Shown: positions 18,724 through 28,694, numbered from the stretch's first letter. The stretch is DNA of 64,000 bases from Clostridia bacterium (GCA_017534885.1 JAFXVR010000024.1:1-64000); one strand, 5' to 3'. Made by a program: numbers and translations. The notes: generated by a model not told the origin, from the sequence alone.

Positions 18724-21700
18724 TTACGTCCGGGAGAGCCGCAGGGTGACGATCTCAAAGGGGTGGAAGGACAGCCTCAGGGCGCCGTCGGTCACGGGCA
18801 GCGCTTCAAGCGACTCCTCCGCCAGGGAGCAGCGCCGGGCCGCCGCAAAGGGCAGACAGGGGGTTAAAAGAACTGTGCGCGTGCCGCCCAGGCTCTCAAA
18901 GAGGCGGAAGACCAGATCGCCGGAGCCGTCCTCGGCCAGCTTCACGCTTTCGAGCCCCACGGCGGGATCATCGCAGCGGAGGAGGCGCAGGGGGGCGCAA
19001 GAACCGCTCAGGGTGATCAGCGGATCGTTCAGGGCCTCGGCGGCCTCGTTCAGCCCGCTTTCTTCGATAGAGCCGTTCCAGGGGCGGTAGGCGTAGACGA
19101 AGCGGTGCTGGCCCTGGTCGGCGGCGGCGTCCGGGTAGGTAGGAGCGCGCAGGAGGCTCAATCCGATGACGCCGTCGTTGACAGAAACGCCGTACTTGCA
19201 GTCATTCAGCACCGCCGCGCCGTGGGTGCTGTCCCGGAGGGCTGTCCAGGCGTGGGCGCTGACTTCAAAGCGGTCGGTGTCATACCGGCGGGAGCGGTGA
19301 GCCGGGCGGGAGAGATAGCCGAACTGAATCTGATGATCCGCCATGTCCGCGTCGATGCCCGTGTCAAAGGAGACCTTCAGCAGGCGATGGCGCTCGTGCC
19401 AGTCGGCCTCGGTGAGGAAGGTCAGCTGCTGCGCATCGGCGGTCAGCTGAATCCACTGGGTCAGCGCGGAAGAGCCAAAGCGGGTAGTGACCTTCACCTC
19501 CGCCACCAGGCCGCCGGGGCTGACGATCTCCGCCTCGCAGACCGCGACGAGAGGCACCTCGCGGCGCTCGGTCTGGCTGTCGATGTCCCAGGCGTCAAAG
19601 CGGCGGGGCAGGTCGCGGTAAAGGTGGAAGACGTTGGAGGCGGAGCGGACGCGCTGGACGCCGTCGGGGAGGGTGACCAGGGAGACCAGCTCGCCCTGCC
19701 GAGTGATTTCCGCCCGCAGATGGGCATTCCGCAGCACGAAGCGGTCGCCCTCGCAGACGGCTTCGGCGGGGGAAGCCAGCGGGACTTCCGCGGGCTCCAG
19801 GGTGACGGCGGAGAGAGGCTCGAGGGTAGCCAGCACCAGCGCGCCTCCCTCGCCCGCCGCCGCCGGGAAGCGCTGACCCTCCGCGGTGGCCGCGCCGGAG
19901 GCGAAGCGGCTGTCGGCGCGCACCAGCCGGGTGACCCGGTGGGCGGAGGGGTTGAAGACCGTGAGCCCCTCGCCGGCCTCGCAGAAGGCGGACAGGGCTT
20001 CCTCCGCGCCATCGAAGGCGGCGGTCTGGATGCCGGCGATGTCCGCCCGGGCCCGCTCATAGACCTTAGCGATGGAGGAGCCGGGCAGGATGTCGTGGAA
20101 CTGATTGGTCAGCAGCAGCTTCCAGGCGGCCTCCAGCGCTTCAGCGGGATAGGCGGCGCGGCCTTCATACGCCGCCATGGCGGAGAGCATTTCCCAGGCG
20201 CGCAGCAGGTGCTCGGCCCGGCGGTTGCCCTTCTTGATGGCCGCCTGGGTGGTGTAGGTGCCCCGGTGGCAGGGCACGTAGAGCTCGCCCCGGTACACCG
20301 GCAGGTGTCCGTTGTCGCGCTTTTTCAGGTAATCCCCCGGGCTGATCCAGTAGAGCCTGGGTGCACCCTGGAGATCCCGCTGGCGGCGCACCTGCTCCAT
20401 GTCGTCCCGGGTGGGCCCGCCGCCGCCGTCGCCGTAGCCGAAGGGCAGGTAGAAATCGCAGCTGCCGTCCCGGTCCAGGCGGTCCACCCAGCGTTTGCGC
20501 ACCGTGGCGGCGTCCACCTGGGTCTCATAGAACATGTGCAGGAAACTGGGAATGGCGGTGCCGTCCAGGCCGCGCCAGAGGAAGGCGTGGTGGGGGAAGG
20601 GCTCCGCGTCGTTATAGGACCAGAAGATTTTCTGGGTGGTGAGGCCGGTCATCCCGAAGCCCTTGATGATCTGGGGCAGGGCGGCGCTGTAGCCGAAGGT
20701 GTCCGGCAGCCAGGCCACCTTGCTCTCCACCCCGAGGACTTCCCGGAAGTAGCGCAGGCCGTAGAGGAACTGGCGCACCAGGGACTCGCCGCCGGCCAGG
20801 TTGGTGTCCGGCTCCACCCACATGCCGCCGTCGGCGATCCACCGGCCCTCGGCGATGGCCGCTTTGATCTCCTCAAACAGCTCCGGATAGTGCTGGCGGC
20901 AGAGCTCGTACTCGGCGCACTGGCTCGCCAGGAAGAGGGCCTCCGGGTATTCCTTCAGCAGACGCAGCTGGGCCGCGAAGGTGCGGGCAGTCTTCCGGCG
21001 CGTCTCGTCCATGGGCCAGAGCCAGGCCAGATCCAGGTGGGAATTGGCCACCACGCCGATGGAGGCGGCAAAGGTGCCGTTGTGGGCGTTGACCAGGGGC
21101 GCGATCAGGGCGCGGGCTTCCGCGCAGGCCTGCCTTCTCGCGGGCAGGGGCAGCTCCAGATCCAGCTGATCCAGCAGGCGCGCAAAGCCGGCCTCGAGGG
21201 CCTCCCGGAAGCCGTCGTTGGGATCGAGATAGGCGTGCACATCCCGCAGCACGGTCAGATCGAGCCAGAGCTGATAGGCCTCCTCGTTCCACCAGCCGAA
21301 GGTGCTTTTGCCCATCACCGCCGGGCCTGTGCGGGTGAAGGACACGCCCTCCTCCGGGAATACGGGCCGGCTGGGATGGGCCGGCAGAGGCGTGCCGCCA
21401 TAGACCTCCATGGCGATGGAAAAGTGTTCCCCGCCCTCGGCCTTCAGGCAGACCGTCTGGTCGGACATGTACTGGTGCGGCTGGTCGAGGCGATCCGCCC
21501 GGCGCGCGCCGAAGGGCCTGCCGTCCACAAAGAGGGTGGCCTCACCGCCCGGGTTCAGATCCATCACGACGCGCTCGCCCCGGGCTTCCCCCGGCACGGT
21601 GAATTCCCCGAAGACCCAGGCGTAGTCCCAGGGCTGCCCCCAGACCCTTCCCTCCGGCCAGGGCTCGCGGGGGTGGGCCTCTGCCTCGGCGAGGGTGAGG

Positions 21701-21810
21701 TCGCCGGGGGCCAGGAAGCCCTCAAAAGCGATTTCCCCCAGCGGGTGATAGAGGTCGGCCGCTAAGGCGTCGATCACATGGCGAAGCTGTTCCGAAATCT
21801 CGTTGATCAT
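18724..21810 (-). CDS. Alpha-mannosidase, GH38
   Basis: A 1028-residue GH38 enzyme. VVANSHLDLAWLWPMDETRR contains the zinc ligands and WLPDTFGYSAALPQIIK contains the nucleophile Asp of the family. The C-terminal half is the beta-sandwich part. ATG 21810 is the best start, since AAAGGAG lies at proper distance; ATGs at 21816 and 21849 are too near or have no site. No signal peptide is seen, so it should act in the cytoplasm, releasing mannose from alpha-mannosides. It is followed by the GH106-like gene after 15 bases. Confidence 0.9.
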   Translation of the reverse strand: MINEISEQLRHVIDALAADLYHPLGEIAFEGFLAPGDLTLAEAEAHPREPWPEGRVWGQPWDYAWVFGEFTVPGEARGERVVMDLNPGGEATLFVDGRPFGARRADRLDQPHQYMSDQTVCLKAEGGEHFSIAMEVYGGTPLPAHPSRPVFPEEGVSFTRTGPAVMGKSTFGWWNEEAYQLWLDLTVLRDVHAYLDPNDGFREALEAGFARLLDQLDLELPLPARRQACAEARALIAPLVNAHNGTFAASIGVVANSHLDLAWLWPMDETRRKTARTFAAQLRLLKEYPEALFLASQCAEYELCRQHYPELFEEIKAAIAEGRWIADGGMWVEPDTNLAGGESLVRQFLYGLRYFREVLGVESKVAWLPDTFGYSAALPQIIKGFGMTGLTTQKIFWSYNDAEPFPHHAFLWRGLDGTAIPSFLHMFYETQVDAATVRKRWVDRLDRDGSCDFYLPFGYGDGGGGPTRDDMEQVRRQRDLQGAPRLYWISPGDYLKKRDNGHLPVYRGELYVPCHRGTYTTQAAIKKGNRRAEHLLRAWEMLSAMAAYEGRAAYPAEALEAAWKLLLTNQFHDILPGSSIAKVYERARADIAGIQTAAFDGAEEALSAFCEAGEGLTVFNPSAHRVTRLVRADSRFASGAATAEGQRFPAAAGEGGALVLATLEPLSAVTLEPAEVPLASPAEAVCEGDRFVLRNAHLRAEITRQGELVSLVTLPDGVQRVRSASNVFHLYRDLPRRFDAWDIDSQTERREVPLVAVCEAEIVSPGGLVAEVKVTTRFGSSALTQWIQLTADAQQLTFLTEADWHERHRLLKVSFDTGIDADMADHQIQFGYLSRPAHRSRRYDTDRFEVSAHAWTALRDSTHGAAVLNDCKYGVSVNDGVIGLSLLRAPTYPDAAADQGQHRFVYAYRPWNGSIEESGLNEAAEALNDPLITLSGSCAPLRLLRCDDPAVGLESVKLAEDGSGDLVFRLFESLGGTRTVLLTPCLPFAAARRCSLAEESLEALPVTDGALRLSFHPFEIVTLRLSRT

Positions 21811-21838
21811 GCACATGCTCCTTTGTCGGGTCGTTTCC

Positions 21839-23134
21839 TCAGGTGACACGCAGGCGGATCTCCCTGCCGCGGACGGTGAGGCCGCTCAGCTCCGCGAAGC
21901 CCAGCCCCTCGGGCAGGTAAGGCATTCCCGGGCGGCCGTCTGCCTCCAGGCCGAAGATGCCGCTGAAGACCATGGCCAGCAGGGCGGAGGCGCTCCAGGT
22001 CTGGGCGGCGCAGGAGCGCCAGAGGAGATACTCCCCGCCGCCCTCCTGAATGCCGCCGTAGATGCGCCCATCCTCCGGGTGGTAGATTTCCGCGAACTGC
22101 CCGTCCCGCACGGCGTGGCCGGCTAAGGCAAAGAGCTCGCGGGAGAAGAGATCGCCCCGCCCGGCCTTCAGCGCGGCTAAGGCCCAGAAGCCCTGAATGT
22201 GCGGCCAGACGGTGCCCGAGTGCCGCCCATAGCCCGTCTGGCGGTAGGGCTCAAAGGACGGCCACACGCAGGGGACGCCGGCCGGGGTGACGTGGGTGTG
22301 CTCCAGGATGGAGCGGATTTGTTCTTCGTCCGCCACGCCGAAGAGAATGGCGAAGGCGAGGCCCAGGCTCTCCTGGGCGTCACACTCCCCGGCGAGGTAA
22401 TCGTAGCGCCCGGCGGCTGGGTTCCAGAAGGCGCGGTTGACGGCGGCCCTCAGCTCCCCGGCGCGGCGGGCCCAGGGATCAGCCTCCTCCCCGAGAGCCT
22501 CCGCCATGCGGGCCAGCGCTTCAAAGGCGTACACATAGGCGCAGTTGGTGGACAGGGCCTTCATGGGAAGTCCGCCGCCCACGGGCGCCCGGAGGTCGGG
22601 ATGCTCCTCCGGCCAGCGGAGAACGCCCGAGGAGAGGGAAGGGCTCCGGTACTTCTCCGGGTATGCGGAGACCCCGTCCCCGTAGACCGCGGCGCCCCGG
22701 AAGAGACCGTCCGCCGGGTCGAACTCCTCCGCGAGGCAGATGTCGGCGGTGCGGCGGATCGCGTCAAAGGCGAGGCGGGCAAAGCGGTCATCGCCGGTGA
22801 CGCGCCAGAGCCGCTCCGCCCCCAGCGCCCAGATGATCCGATCCCAGTACTGCCCGCCGATGACCGGCCATCCCTCCCGGCGCTCCAGCACGGAAAACAG
22901 CGTGTTCCGCGCCGTCTCCGGGTCGAGGAGGGCGGCGGCGAAATACACGTTGATGGCCGCGTCCCTCGTCCAGGGGGTGGGATAGTCCAGCCCGGCCATG
23001 AGGCAGGGGACTTCCCGCCCGTCCACCGCCAGATACCGCGTGTTGGTCACCAGCGTGCCCAGGGCCAGGCGAAAAGCGCGCTCCAGCTCCTCGTTTCCGC
23101 AGGTGAAGCGGGGGACGCCTGCAAGGCTGCGCAT
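21839..23134 (-). CDS. Alpha/alpha-barrel glycosidase (GH63/MGH1-like)
   Basis: A 431-residue protein with PCLMAGLDYPTPWTRDAAIN, PVIGGQYWDRIIWALGAERL, DGLFRGAAVYGDGVSAYPEK and SGTVWPHIQGFW. These are characteristic of six-hairpin glycosidases related to GH63 and mannosylglycerate-hydrolase-like domains, with acidic residues in WTRD and DGV as candidate catalysts. It heads the minus-strand glycosidase group and is 28 bases upstream of the GH38 gene. The exact sugar is unknown. Confidence 0.65.
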   Translation of the reverse strand: MRSLAGVPRFTCGNEELERAFRLALGTLVTNTRYLAVDGREVPCLMAGLDYPTPWTRDAAINVYFAAALLDPETARNTLFSVLERREGWPVIGGQYWDRIIWALGAERLWRVTGDDRFARLAFDAIRRTADICLAEEFDPADGLFRGAAVYGDGVSAYPEKYRSPSLSSGVLRWPEEHPDLRAPVGGGLPMKALSTNCAYVYAFEALARMAEALGEEADPWARRAGELRAAVNRAFWNPAAGRYDYLAGECDAQESLGLAFAILFGVADEEQIRSILEHTHVTPAGVPCVWPSFEPYRQTGYGRHSGTVWPHIQGFWALAALKAGRGDLFSRELFALAGHAVRDGQFAEIYHPEDGRIYGGIQEGGGEYLLWRSCAAQTWSASALLAMVFSGIFGLEADGRPGMPYLPEGLGFAELSGLTVRGREIRLRVT

Positions 23135-23292
23135 GGTTCGTCATCCTCTCCCAAAAACCGAAAAGCCAGTCCGGCCCTCTCCCGGGCGTTGACCGCAGAT
23201 GGCACATTGTCGCTGATACCATCATACACCGGGAGAGCCGGACTGGCAAGGGAAATCTTAGCGGGAAATATGCAGAAATTCACAGGGGAAGG

Positions 23293-25398
23293 TCAGTCAT
23301 AGACCATCTGGACGGGGGTTCCCTGGAAGGAAGTGGGCGAGACATAGCAGCCGTTGGGAATGTGTACTGTGCCGGACAAACCGGTGCAACCGCTGAAGGT
23401 ACCTGATCCAATATAGAGCAGGCTGGCGGGGAATTCGAGCGAACCCTTCAGGCCGGTGCAGTCGGCAAAGGCAAAGTCGTCGATCCGGATCAGGCCTGAG
23501 CCGAAGGAGAGGCTCTGAAGGCTGGTGCACTCGGTGAAGGCGCGGATGCCGATGCCGGAGAGCGTATCTCCGAATTCAAGCCTACCGGACAGGCTGGTGC
23601 ACCGGTAGAAAGCGCTTTCACCAATGGTCTGCAGACTGGCGGGCAGCTTCACGCTTTTGAGCGACCTGCATTCCGAGAAGGCATTGATTTGTATGTTCTG
23701 GAGACCTTCGGGGAGGACGAGCTCAGTGGCGGAGCTGCACGCTTCAAAGCACTGCGATGGGATTTGCGTGATGCCCTCGCCAAGCACGATCTTTTTGATG
23801 CTTTCACATCGCACGAACAGTCCGCTGCGGCCAAAGTTCGGCTGAGCCAGTATGGTCACGGTGCCGTCCAGCTTGCGGCATTCGGCGAAGATGCGGTCTC
23901 CTGTGCGGCGGACGGTGGCGGGAATGGTCACATCTCCGGTGACGTTCAGCCCGCGGAAGGCTTCCTCGCCGATCTCTTCCACCAGGCTGCCCATGCTGAA
24001 CCTGCCCGTGAGACCTGTGCAGCCCTTGAAGGCGTACTGGCCGATGTAGGTCACCTTTGCCCCGACGGTCAGCCTGCCGGTGAACCCGCTGCAGTTCTGG
24101 TATGCGCTGTCCCCCACGAAGGTCACGCTGTCGGGAACGATCAGGTCGCCAGTGAAGCCCGCGCAGTTGTAAAAGGCCATCTGATCGATCCGCTCCACTC
24201 CGGAGGGGATTGTCAGCTTTCCGGTCATGCCCGTGCAGCCGTAGAAGGCTGAGCCGCCGATGACCCTGAGGCTGTCGCCCAGCTTCAGGCCGGTGAAGCC
24301 CACATCGTTGCTGAAGGCCATGGAGCCGATTGTCTGCACGGTGTCAGGGATGACCAGCTCTCCGGTGAAGGAGGTGGAGTAGAAGAAGGCGTAGCTGCCG
24401 ATCTCCCTCAGCCTGGAGGGAAGCTTCAGTGTGCCGGAGCAGCCGCAGTTGGTGAAGGCGCTGTCGCCGATCATCACGACTGTGTCCGGGATGACCAGTG
24501 TGCCCTTCAGGCGGCTCCCGTTCTGGAAGGCATTGGGCCCGATGACCGTCAGCGGCCTGCCGTATACGGTTTCCGCAATATGCAGCTCCGTCAGCCCCTG
24601 CGTCATGCCGGTGGCTGTGATCCGCTGGTTGACGATGTTGTAGGTGATACCGTCGATGGTGACCGGCCATTCCTCCCCGGGGCGAGGCTCCACCAGCTCG
24701 TCCGAGTAATCCTCTTCCAGCATCTGCCAGCCGATGTTCTGCACATCTTGTTCGCCGGTTACCGTATCCCGCACCACGATAAAGATGTTGAACTTCCCGC
24801 CGTAGCCGGGAGTGGCGGCGACGCGCCGCTCGGTGGAATAGAAGAAGTTGACCGGGTTGGATTTTGCGTCGTAGATATTGTAGGCGATGGTCACCGAGCC
24901 GCTCTTGCAGTGAATCTCAGGCCGGTCCACAAAAATGGACTTTTTGTCACCGCTGACCTCGAAGGTGGCCTTGCTTACGGTCAGGCTGTCGCCCAGCGGC
25001 CAGGAGAGGGTCTGCCAGCCGATGTTCTGCACCTTCTGTTCGCCGGTGGCGGTGTCTGTGACCACCACAAACACGTTGAACAGGCCGCCGTAGCCCGGGG
25101 TCGCCGCCACCCGCTCCTCCAGCGAGTAGAAGTAATTGACCGGATTGGAGTCGCTGTCGTAAATGTTGTAGGCGATCGTGAAATCTTCCGCGCCGGCGAT
25201 ATCCGGCCGGTCGATGAAGATGGACTGCCTGTCCTCGCTGAGCTCGAAGGACAGTTCCCCCACTTCAAGCGCCTTTGTCTCCTCCGCCAGGGAATCGATT
25301 TCCGTCAGCAGATTGTCCAGCAGCGCCTCCTCGCCTGCAGCGGCGCAGACCATCAGCGCAAACGTCAGAACAGCCAGGACAGAGAACCATCGTTTCAT
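23293..25398 (-). CDS. BspA-like leucine-rich repeat surface protein
   Basis: A 701-residue secreted protein. It has a signal peptide at residues 1-22, two copies of a domain of about 85 residues with SFELSEDRQSIFIDRP and PGYGGLFNVFVVVTD (residues 47-135 and 140-225), and then about 18 treponemal/BspA-type leucine-rich repeats (LRR_5) of the form IGDSAFTNCxGxxGxLxLP to the C-terminus. No sortase motif or lipobox is seen. It is a paralogue of the 54714 gene. Such proteins bind host or bacterial surfaces in known cases; here the role is unknown. Confidence 0.85.
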   Translation of the reverse strand: MKRWFSVLAVLTFALMVCAAAGEEALLDNLLTEIDSLAEETKALEVGELSFELSEDRQSIFIDRPDIAGAEDFTIAYNIYDSDSNPVNYFYSLEERVAATPGYGGLFNVFVVVTDTATGEQKVQNIGWQTLSWPLGDSLTVSKATFEVSGDKKSIFVDRPEIHCKSGSVTIAYNIYDAKSNPVNFFYSTERRVAATPGYGGKFNIFIVVRDTVTGEQDVQNIGWQMLEEDYSDELVEPRPGEEWPVTIDGITYNIVNQRITATGMTQGLTELHIAETVYGRPLTVIGPNAFQNGSRLKGTLVIPDTVVMIGDSAFTNCGCSGTLKLPSRLREIGSYAFFYSTSFTGELVIPDTVQTIGSMAFSNDVGFTGLKLGDSLRVIGGSAFYGCTGMTGKLTIPSGVERIDQMAFYNCAGFTGDLIVPDSVTFVGDSAYQNCSGFTGRLTVGAKVTYIGQYAFKGCTGLTGRFSMGSLVEEIGEEAFRGLNVTGDVTIPATVRRTGDRIFAECRKLDGTVTILAQPNFGRSGLFVRCESIKKIVLGEGITQIPSQCFEACSSATELVLPEGLQNIQINAFSECRSLKSVKLPASLQTIGESAFYRCTSLSGRLEFGDTLSGIGIRAFTECTSLQSLSFGSGLIRIDDFAFADCTGLKGSLEFPASLLYIGSGTFSGCTGLSGTVHIPNGCYVSPTSFQGTPVQMVYD

Positions 25399-25609
25399 GT
25401 GAAGACACCTCCTGCCTTGTTATGTAAATGTCGGACAATGCGCCTGTTCCCAACTGCATCATACACCATGACAGGGGAAAAAGAAAGAGACAGATGAAAT
25501 TCCGGCCCTAAAAACAAAACAAAGAAGGCTGAACGGCGGATACGGCGACGAAAAAAAGGGCCGGCATTCACAAACCGGTCCTTGTGAGGTGCGGGATCAC
25601 GGTCAGCCT

Positions 25610-26179
25610 TCACCCATGCCCCCCTAAAATCCGCCGTGTCCGCAGCAGGGGGTTCAGCTTGCGCAGGGAGGCCTGGAGCTGTTTTTCGCTGCCGCCGGGG
25701 AGGTCGGTGCGGCCGATGCCGCCGTTCATCACGGTGTCTCCGGTGAAGAGCAGGTCTTCCACCTCAAAGCAGACGCCGCCGGGGGTGTGGCCGGGGGTGT
25801 GGTGGACGGTGAAGCGCAGGCCCGCGGCCTCGATGGTGTCGCCGCCGCGGAAGGTGTGCGCTGGGTGGGCGACGGTCATCTCATCGCCCAGGAGCCAGCC
25901 CGCGTTCAGCAGGGGATCGGTCAGCATGGGCGCGTCAGCCTCGTGAATCCACACCTCGGTGCCCGGCTCGCAGAGGGCGTCCACCGCGCCGGTGTGGTCA
26001 AAATGCCCGTGGGTCAGCAGGATGGCCGCGATCTTCCGCCCTCCGCAGGCGGCCCGGATGCGTCCGGCCTCCCCGCCGGGGTCAATCACGGCACAGTCGT
26101 CCCGGCCGGGCGCGGAGAGGATATAGCAATTGGCCTGCACCGGCCCCACGGCCAGGCGCTTCAGCATGCATTCCCCCAT
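25610..26179 (-). CDS. Metallo-beta-lactamase-fold hydrolase (GloB-like), C-terminally truncated
   Basis: A 189-residue protein with the zinc motif LLTHGHFDHTGA (T-H-x-H-x-D-H), later HHTPGHTPG, LFTGDTV and the final ILGGHG. These belong to the glyoxalase II-like hydrolase family. Relatives normally continue some 15 residues past the last GHG; here a TGA follows directly, after which the same frame reads RLTVIPHLTRTGL and a second TGA. This suggests a nonsense mutation at the very end that leaves the metal ligands intact. ATG 26179 or 26167 may be the start. Confidence 0.75.
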   Translation of the reverse strand: MGECMLKRLAVGPVQANCYILSAPGRDDCAVIDPGGEAGRIRAACGGRKIAAILLTHGHFDHTGAVDALCEPGTEVWIHEADAPMLTDPLLNAGWLLGDEMTVAHPAHTFRGGDTIEAAGLRFTVHHTPGHTPGGVCFEVEDLLFTGDTVMNGGIGRTDLPGGSEKQLQASLRKLNPLLRTRRILGGHG

Positions 26180-26188
26180 GGCGCGCCC

Positions 26189-27334
26189 TCAGTATTCAAA
26201 CACGGTGACGGCAAAGCCCATGTTGTCCAGGGAGGTGATGGTGTTCCTGACCTCACCCTTGCCGGTCAGCGTCACGTCAAAGGGATCCGCGTCGCCCACG
26301 TACTGCCGCACGATCTCATAGCGCAGCACGCCGTCCTCAAACACGGCGATATGGGGATGCTCGGCCAGGTACTCGATGTACTCCTCCAGGCACAGGTCCA
26401 GGGCGTGCATGACCGCCGCGTTGCCCGCGCCCACATAGCGGTAGGCCCTCAGCTTCACGGACACGCCGGTCTTGTAGCTCTTGTCCTCGGTGCCCGCGGT
26501 GGGATAGTCCGCCAGAGGGAAGCGGAAGACCAGACCGTACTTCCAGGCGTTCTCGTGGAAGAAGAGGCCCTCGTCGGAGGTAAAGAAATGGCTGTTCTTG
26601 TTGTTGACCTCGCTGTCGCCGTTCTTGTACAGGCGGATGGTGAAGGTCAGGCCGGTGTTGAACTCGCTGGTGCCGGGATAGTTGACGTCCTTCTTGGCTC
26701 GGTCGATCAGCGCGTCGCCGGAATAGGAATTCTTGTACTTGTCCACCGCCTTCTGGAAGAGGGCGTTCTGGTCGTCATAGGAGCGGTAGCCCTCGTCGCA
26801 CATGTAATACTCAAAGAGCTTCTGCACCTTGGCGGTGGTCACCAGGGACAGCAGCGCGTCCGAGGCGGCGGGCAGGAGGCGCGGCCGGCTGGAGGACACG
26901 GGCACCTGGCCGTTGGTGGCGTTGCGCACCAGCTGGATGTTCTCCTCGGAGAAGTCCTCGGGCCGGGAATGCCATTCGTTGACCAGCAGCATGCCGTTGT
27001 ACAGGGCGTCCTGGCGGTAGGTGGGCTGAGTGTAGGGCTCCTCCAGCGGGTAGGCCGTCAGGTCCAGCACCTCCCAGCCACTGCCCGAGGGCTCGGGCCA
27101 GGCCAGGTTGGCTCCGGTGGCGTTGCGCGCCTGGAAGGCCGCCAGCTCCTGACTGTAGGCAGCGTCGGCAGCCTGGTTGGCGGCCTGGACTTCCTGCTGC
27201 ATGACGGCCAGACGGTCGTCTGACTGCTGCTGAAGATACCGCGCGCCATACCAGCCGCCCCCGGCCAATGCCGCCAGGATCAGCGTCCATACCAAAACCG
27301 TGACAAACGGATCGCGTTTGCGCTTCTTGCTCAT
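26189..27334 (-). CDS. VanY-like (peptidase M15B) protein with degenerate active site
   Basis: A 381-residue protein with an N-terminal membrane anchor (residues 11-33) and then a D,D-carboxypeptidase-like fold: LLVNEWHSRP, CDEGYRSYDDQNALF, PGTSEFNTGLTFTI, FFHENAWKYGLVFRFP and YRYVGAGNAAVMHALDLCLEEY. In active VanY/DacB-type enzymes the motif is SEHxTGLAxD, whose His and Asp bind zinc; here they are Phe and Thr, and the later His in the G-x-x-H-A element is Asn. It is therefore predicted to lack zinc and be catalytically inactive, perhaps binding peptidoglycan. It is followed by the hydrolase gene after 9 bases. Confidence 0.7.
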   Translation of the reverse strand: MSKKRKRDPFVTVLVWTLILAALAGGGWYGARYLQQQSDDRLAVMQQEVQAANQAADAAYSQELAAFQARNATGANLAWPEPSGSGWEVLDLTAYPLEEPYTQPTYRQDALYNGMLLVNEWHSRPEDFSEENIQLVRNATNGQVPVSSSRPRLLPAASDALLSLVTTAKVQKLFEYYMCDEGYRSYDDQNALFQKAVDKYKNSYSGDALIDRAKKDVNYPGTSEFNTGLTFTIRLYKNGDSEVNNKNSHFFTSDEGLFFHENAWKYGLVFRFPLADYPTAGTEDKSYKTGVSVKLRAYRYVGAGNAAVMHALDLCLEEYIEYLAEHPHIAVFEDGVLRYEIVRQYVGDADPFDVTLTGKGEVRNTITSLDNMGFAVTVFEY

Positions 27335-27548
27335 GTCGATTCCCTGCCTTTCGCAGTGCTGCGCCGCTTTTTCCGCCCGGCGTCAGGCGGCTGAAGGCCC
27401 ATTTGCTCCATTTGGGCATAGGTACAGGTCTTCAAAAAGCTATTCGACATGATTATGACATTTTCCTGCTTGTTTTGAAAGAAAATTGTAATGATTTTGG
27501 CGGAGGCGGCGGAGCGCAGGAAAGTTTGCCAAATAATCATCAAACCCC

Positions 27549-27577
27549 TTGAAAAAAGGCGGGAAAACGGATACAAT
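27549..27577 (+). promoter_or_regulatory. Predicted gap promoter
   Basis: TTGAAA (27549-27554), 17-base spacer, TACAAT (27572-27577), 46 bases before the ATG. Confidence 0.6.
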
Positions 27578-27623
27578 AGAGGCGCAGGGGAACAACCCCC
27601 GGACAAGACAGGAGGAGATTCCA

Positions 27624-28694
27624 ATGGCTGTACGTGTTGCGATCAATGGTTTCGGCCGCATCGGCCGTCTGGCGTTCCGTCAGATGTTCAACGCCCCCGG
27701 GTATGAAATCGTGGCCATCAATGACCTGACCAGCCCCGCCATGCTGGCGCACCTGCTCAAGTATGACACCGCCCAGAAGGGCTACTGCGGCGTGATCGGC
27801 GAGAACAAGCACACCGTGGAGAGCAAGGAGCCCGTGTTCGAGGAAGACGGCAAGACCGTGAAGGTTCCCGGCTCCATCACCGTGGACGGCAAGGAAATCA
27901 CCATCTATGCCGAGCCCAAGGCGGCCAACCTGCCCTGGAAGGCCCTGGATGTGGACGTGGTGCTGGAGTGCACCGGCTTCTACACCTCCAAGGCGAAGAG
28001 CCAGGCCCACATCGACGCCGGCGCCAAGAAGGTCGTCATTTCCGCCCCGGCCGGCAACGATCTGCCCACCATCGTCTACAACGTGAACAACGAAGTGCTG
28101 AAGGCTGACGATACCATCATCTCCGCCGCCTCCTGCACCACCAACTGCCTGGCGCCCATGGCGAAGGCGCTGAACGACGCCTTCCCGATCGTCAGCGGCA
28201 TCATGACCACCGTGCACGCCTACACCGGCGACCAGATGATCCTGGACGGCCCCCACCGCAAGGGCGACCTGCAGCGTGCCCGGGCCGGCGCGGCCAACAT
28301 CGTGCCCAACTCCACCGGCGCCGCCAAGGCTATCGGCCTGGTCATCCCCGAGCTGAACGGCAAGCTGATCGGCTCTGCCCAGCGCGTGCCCGTGCCCACC
28401 GGCTCCACCACCATCCTGGTGGCCGTCGTCAAGGGCAAGGACATCACCAAGGACGCCATCAACGCCGCCATGAAGGCCCAGGCCTCCGAGTCCTTCGGCT
28501 ACACCACCGAGAAGCTGGTCTCCAGCGACATCATCGGCATGACCTACGGCTCCCTGTTCGACGCCAACCAGACCATGGTCACCAAGATCGACGACGACAC
28601 CTATCAGGTGCAGGTCGTGGCCTGGTACGACAACGAGAACAGCTACACCAGCCAGATGGTCAGGACCATCAAGTACTTCGCGGAGCTGAAGTAA
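27624..28694 (+). CDS. gap: Glyceraldehyde-3-phosphate dehydrogenase, phosphorylating, host of the element insertion
   Basis: A 356-residue enzyme with the NAD fold [10 protein letters not shown] at the N-terminus and the catalytic cysteine in [12 protein letters not shown]. Start ATG 27624 follows GGAGGAGATT. It oxidises glyceraldehyde 3-phosphate to 1,3-bisphosphoglycerate in glycolysis. The integrative element has replaced the last codons: from about 28662 the DNA comes from the element, with AGG for Arg and GAG for Glu where the displaced original tail at 47482-47514 has CGC and GAA. AGG is otherwise absent from this gene as an Arg codon, as expected for donated sequence. The protein is unchanged. 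Confidence 0.95.
   Translation: MAVRVAINGFGRIGRLAFRQMFNAPGYEIVAINDLTSPAMLAHLLKYDTAQKGYCGVIGENKHTVESKEPVFEEDGKTVKVPGSITVDGKEITIYAEPKAANLPWKALDVDVVLECTGFYTSKAKSQAHIDAGAKKVVISAPAGNDLPTIVYNVNNEVLKADDTIISAASCTTNCLAPMAKALNDAFPIVSGIMTTVHAYTGDQMILDGPHRKGDLQRARAGAANIVPNSTGAAKAIGLVIPELNGKLIGSAQRVPVPTGSTTILVAVVKGKDITKDAINAAMKAQASESFGYTTEKLVSSDIIGMTYGSLFDANQTMVTKIDDDTYQVQVVAWYDNENSYTSQMVRTIKYFAELK
28634..28661. repeat. attL core of the integrative element
   Basis: 28 bases identical to 47454-47481, starting CGAGAACAGC and ending CAGATGGTC. They lie in the last part of gap. Beyond it the two copies stay similar to the stop codon, with differences at one Arg codon and one Glu codon only. Confidence 0.85.
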
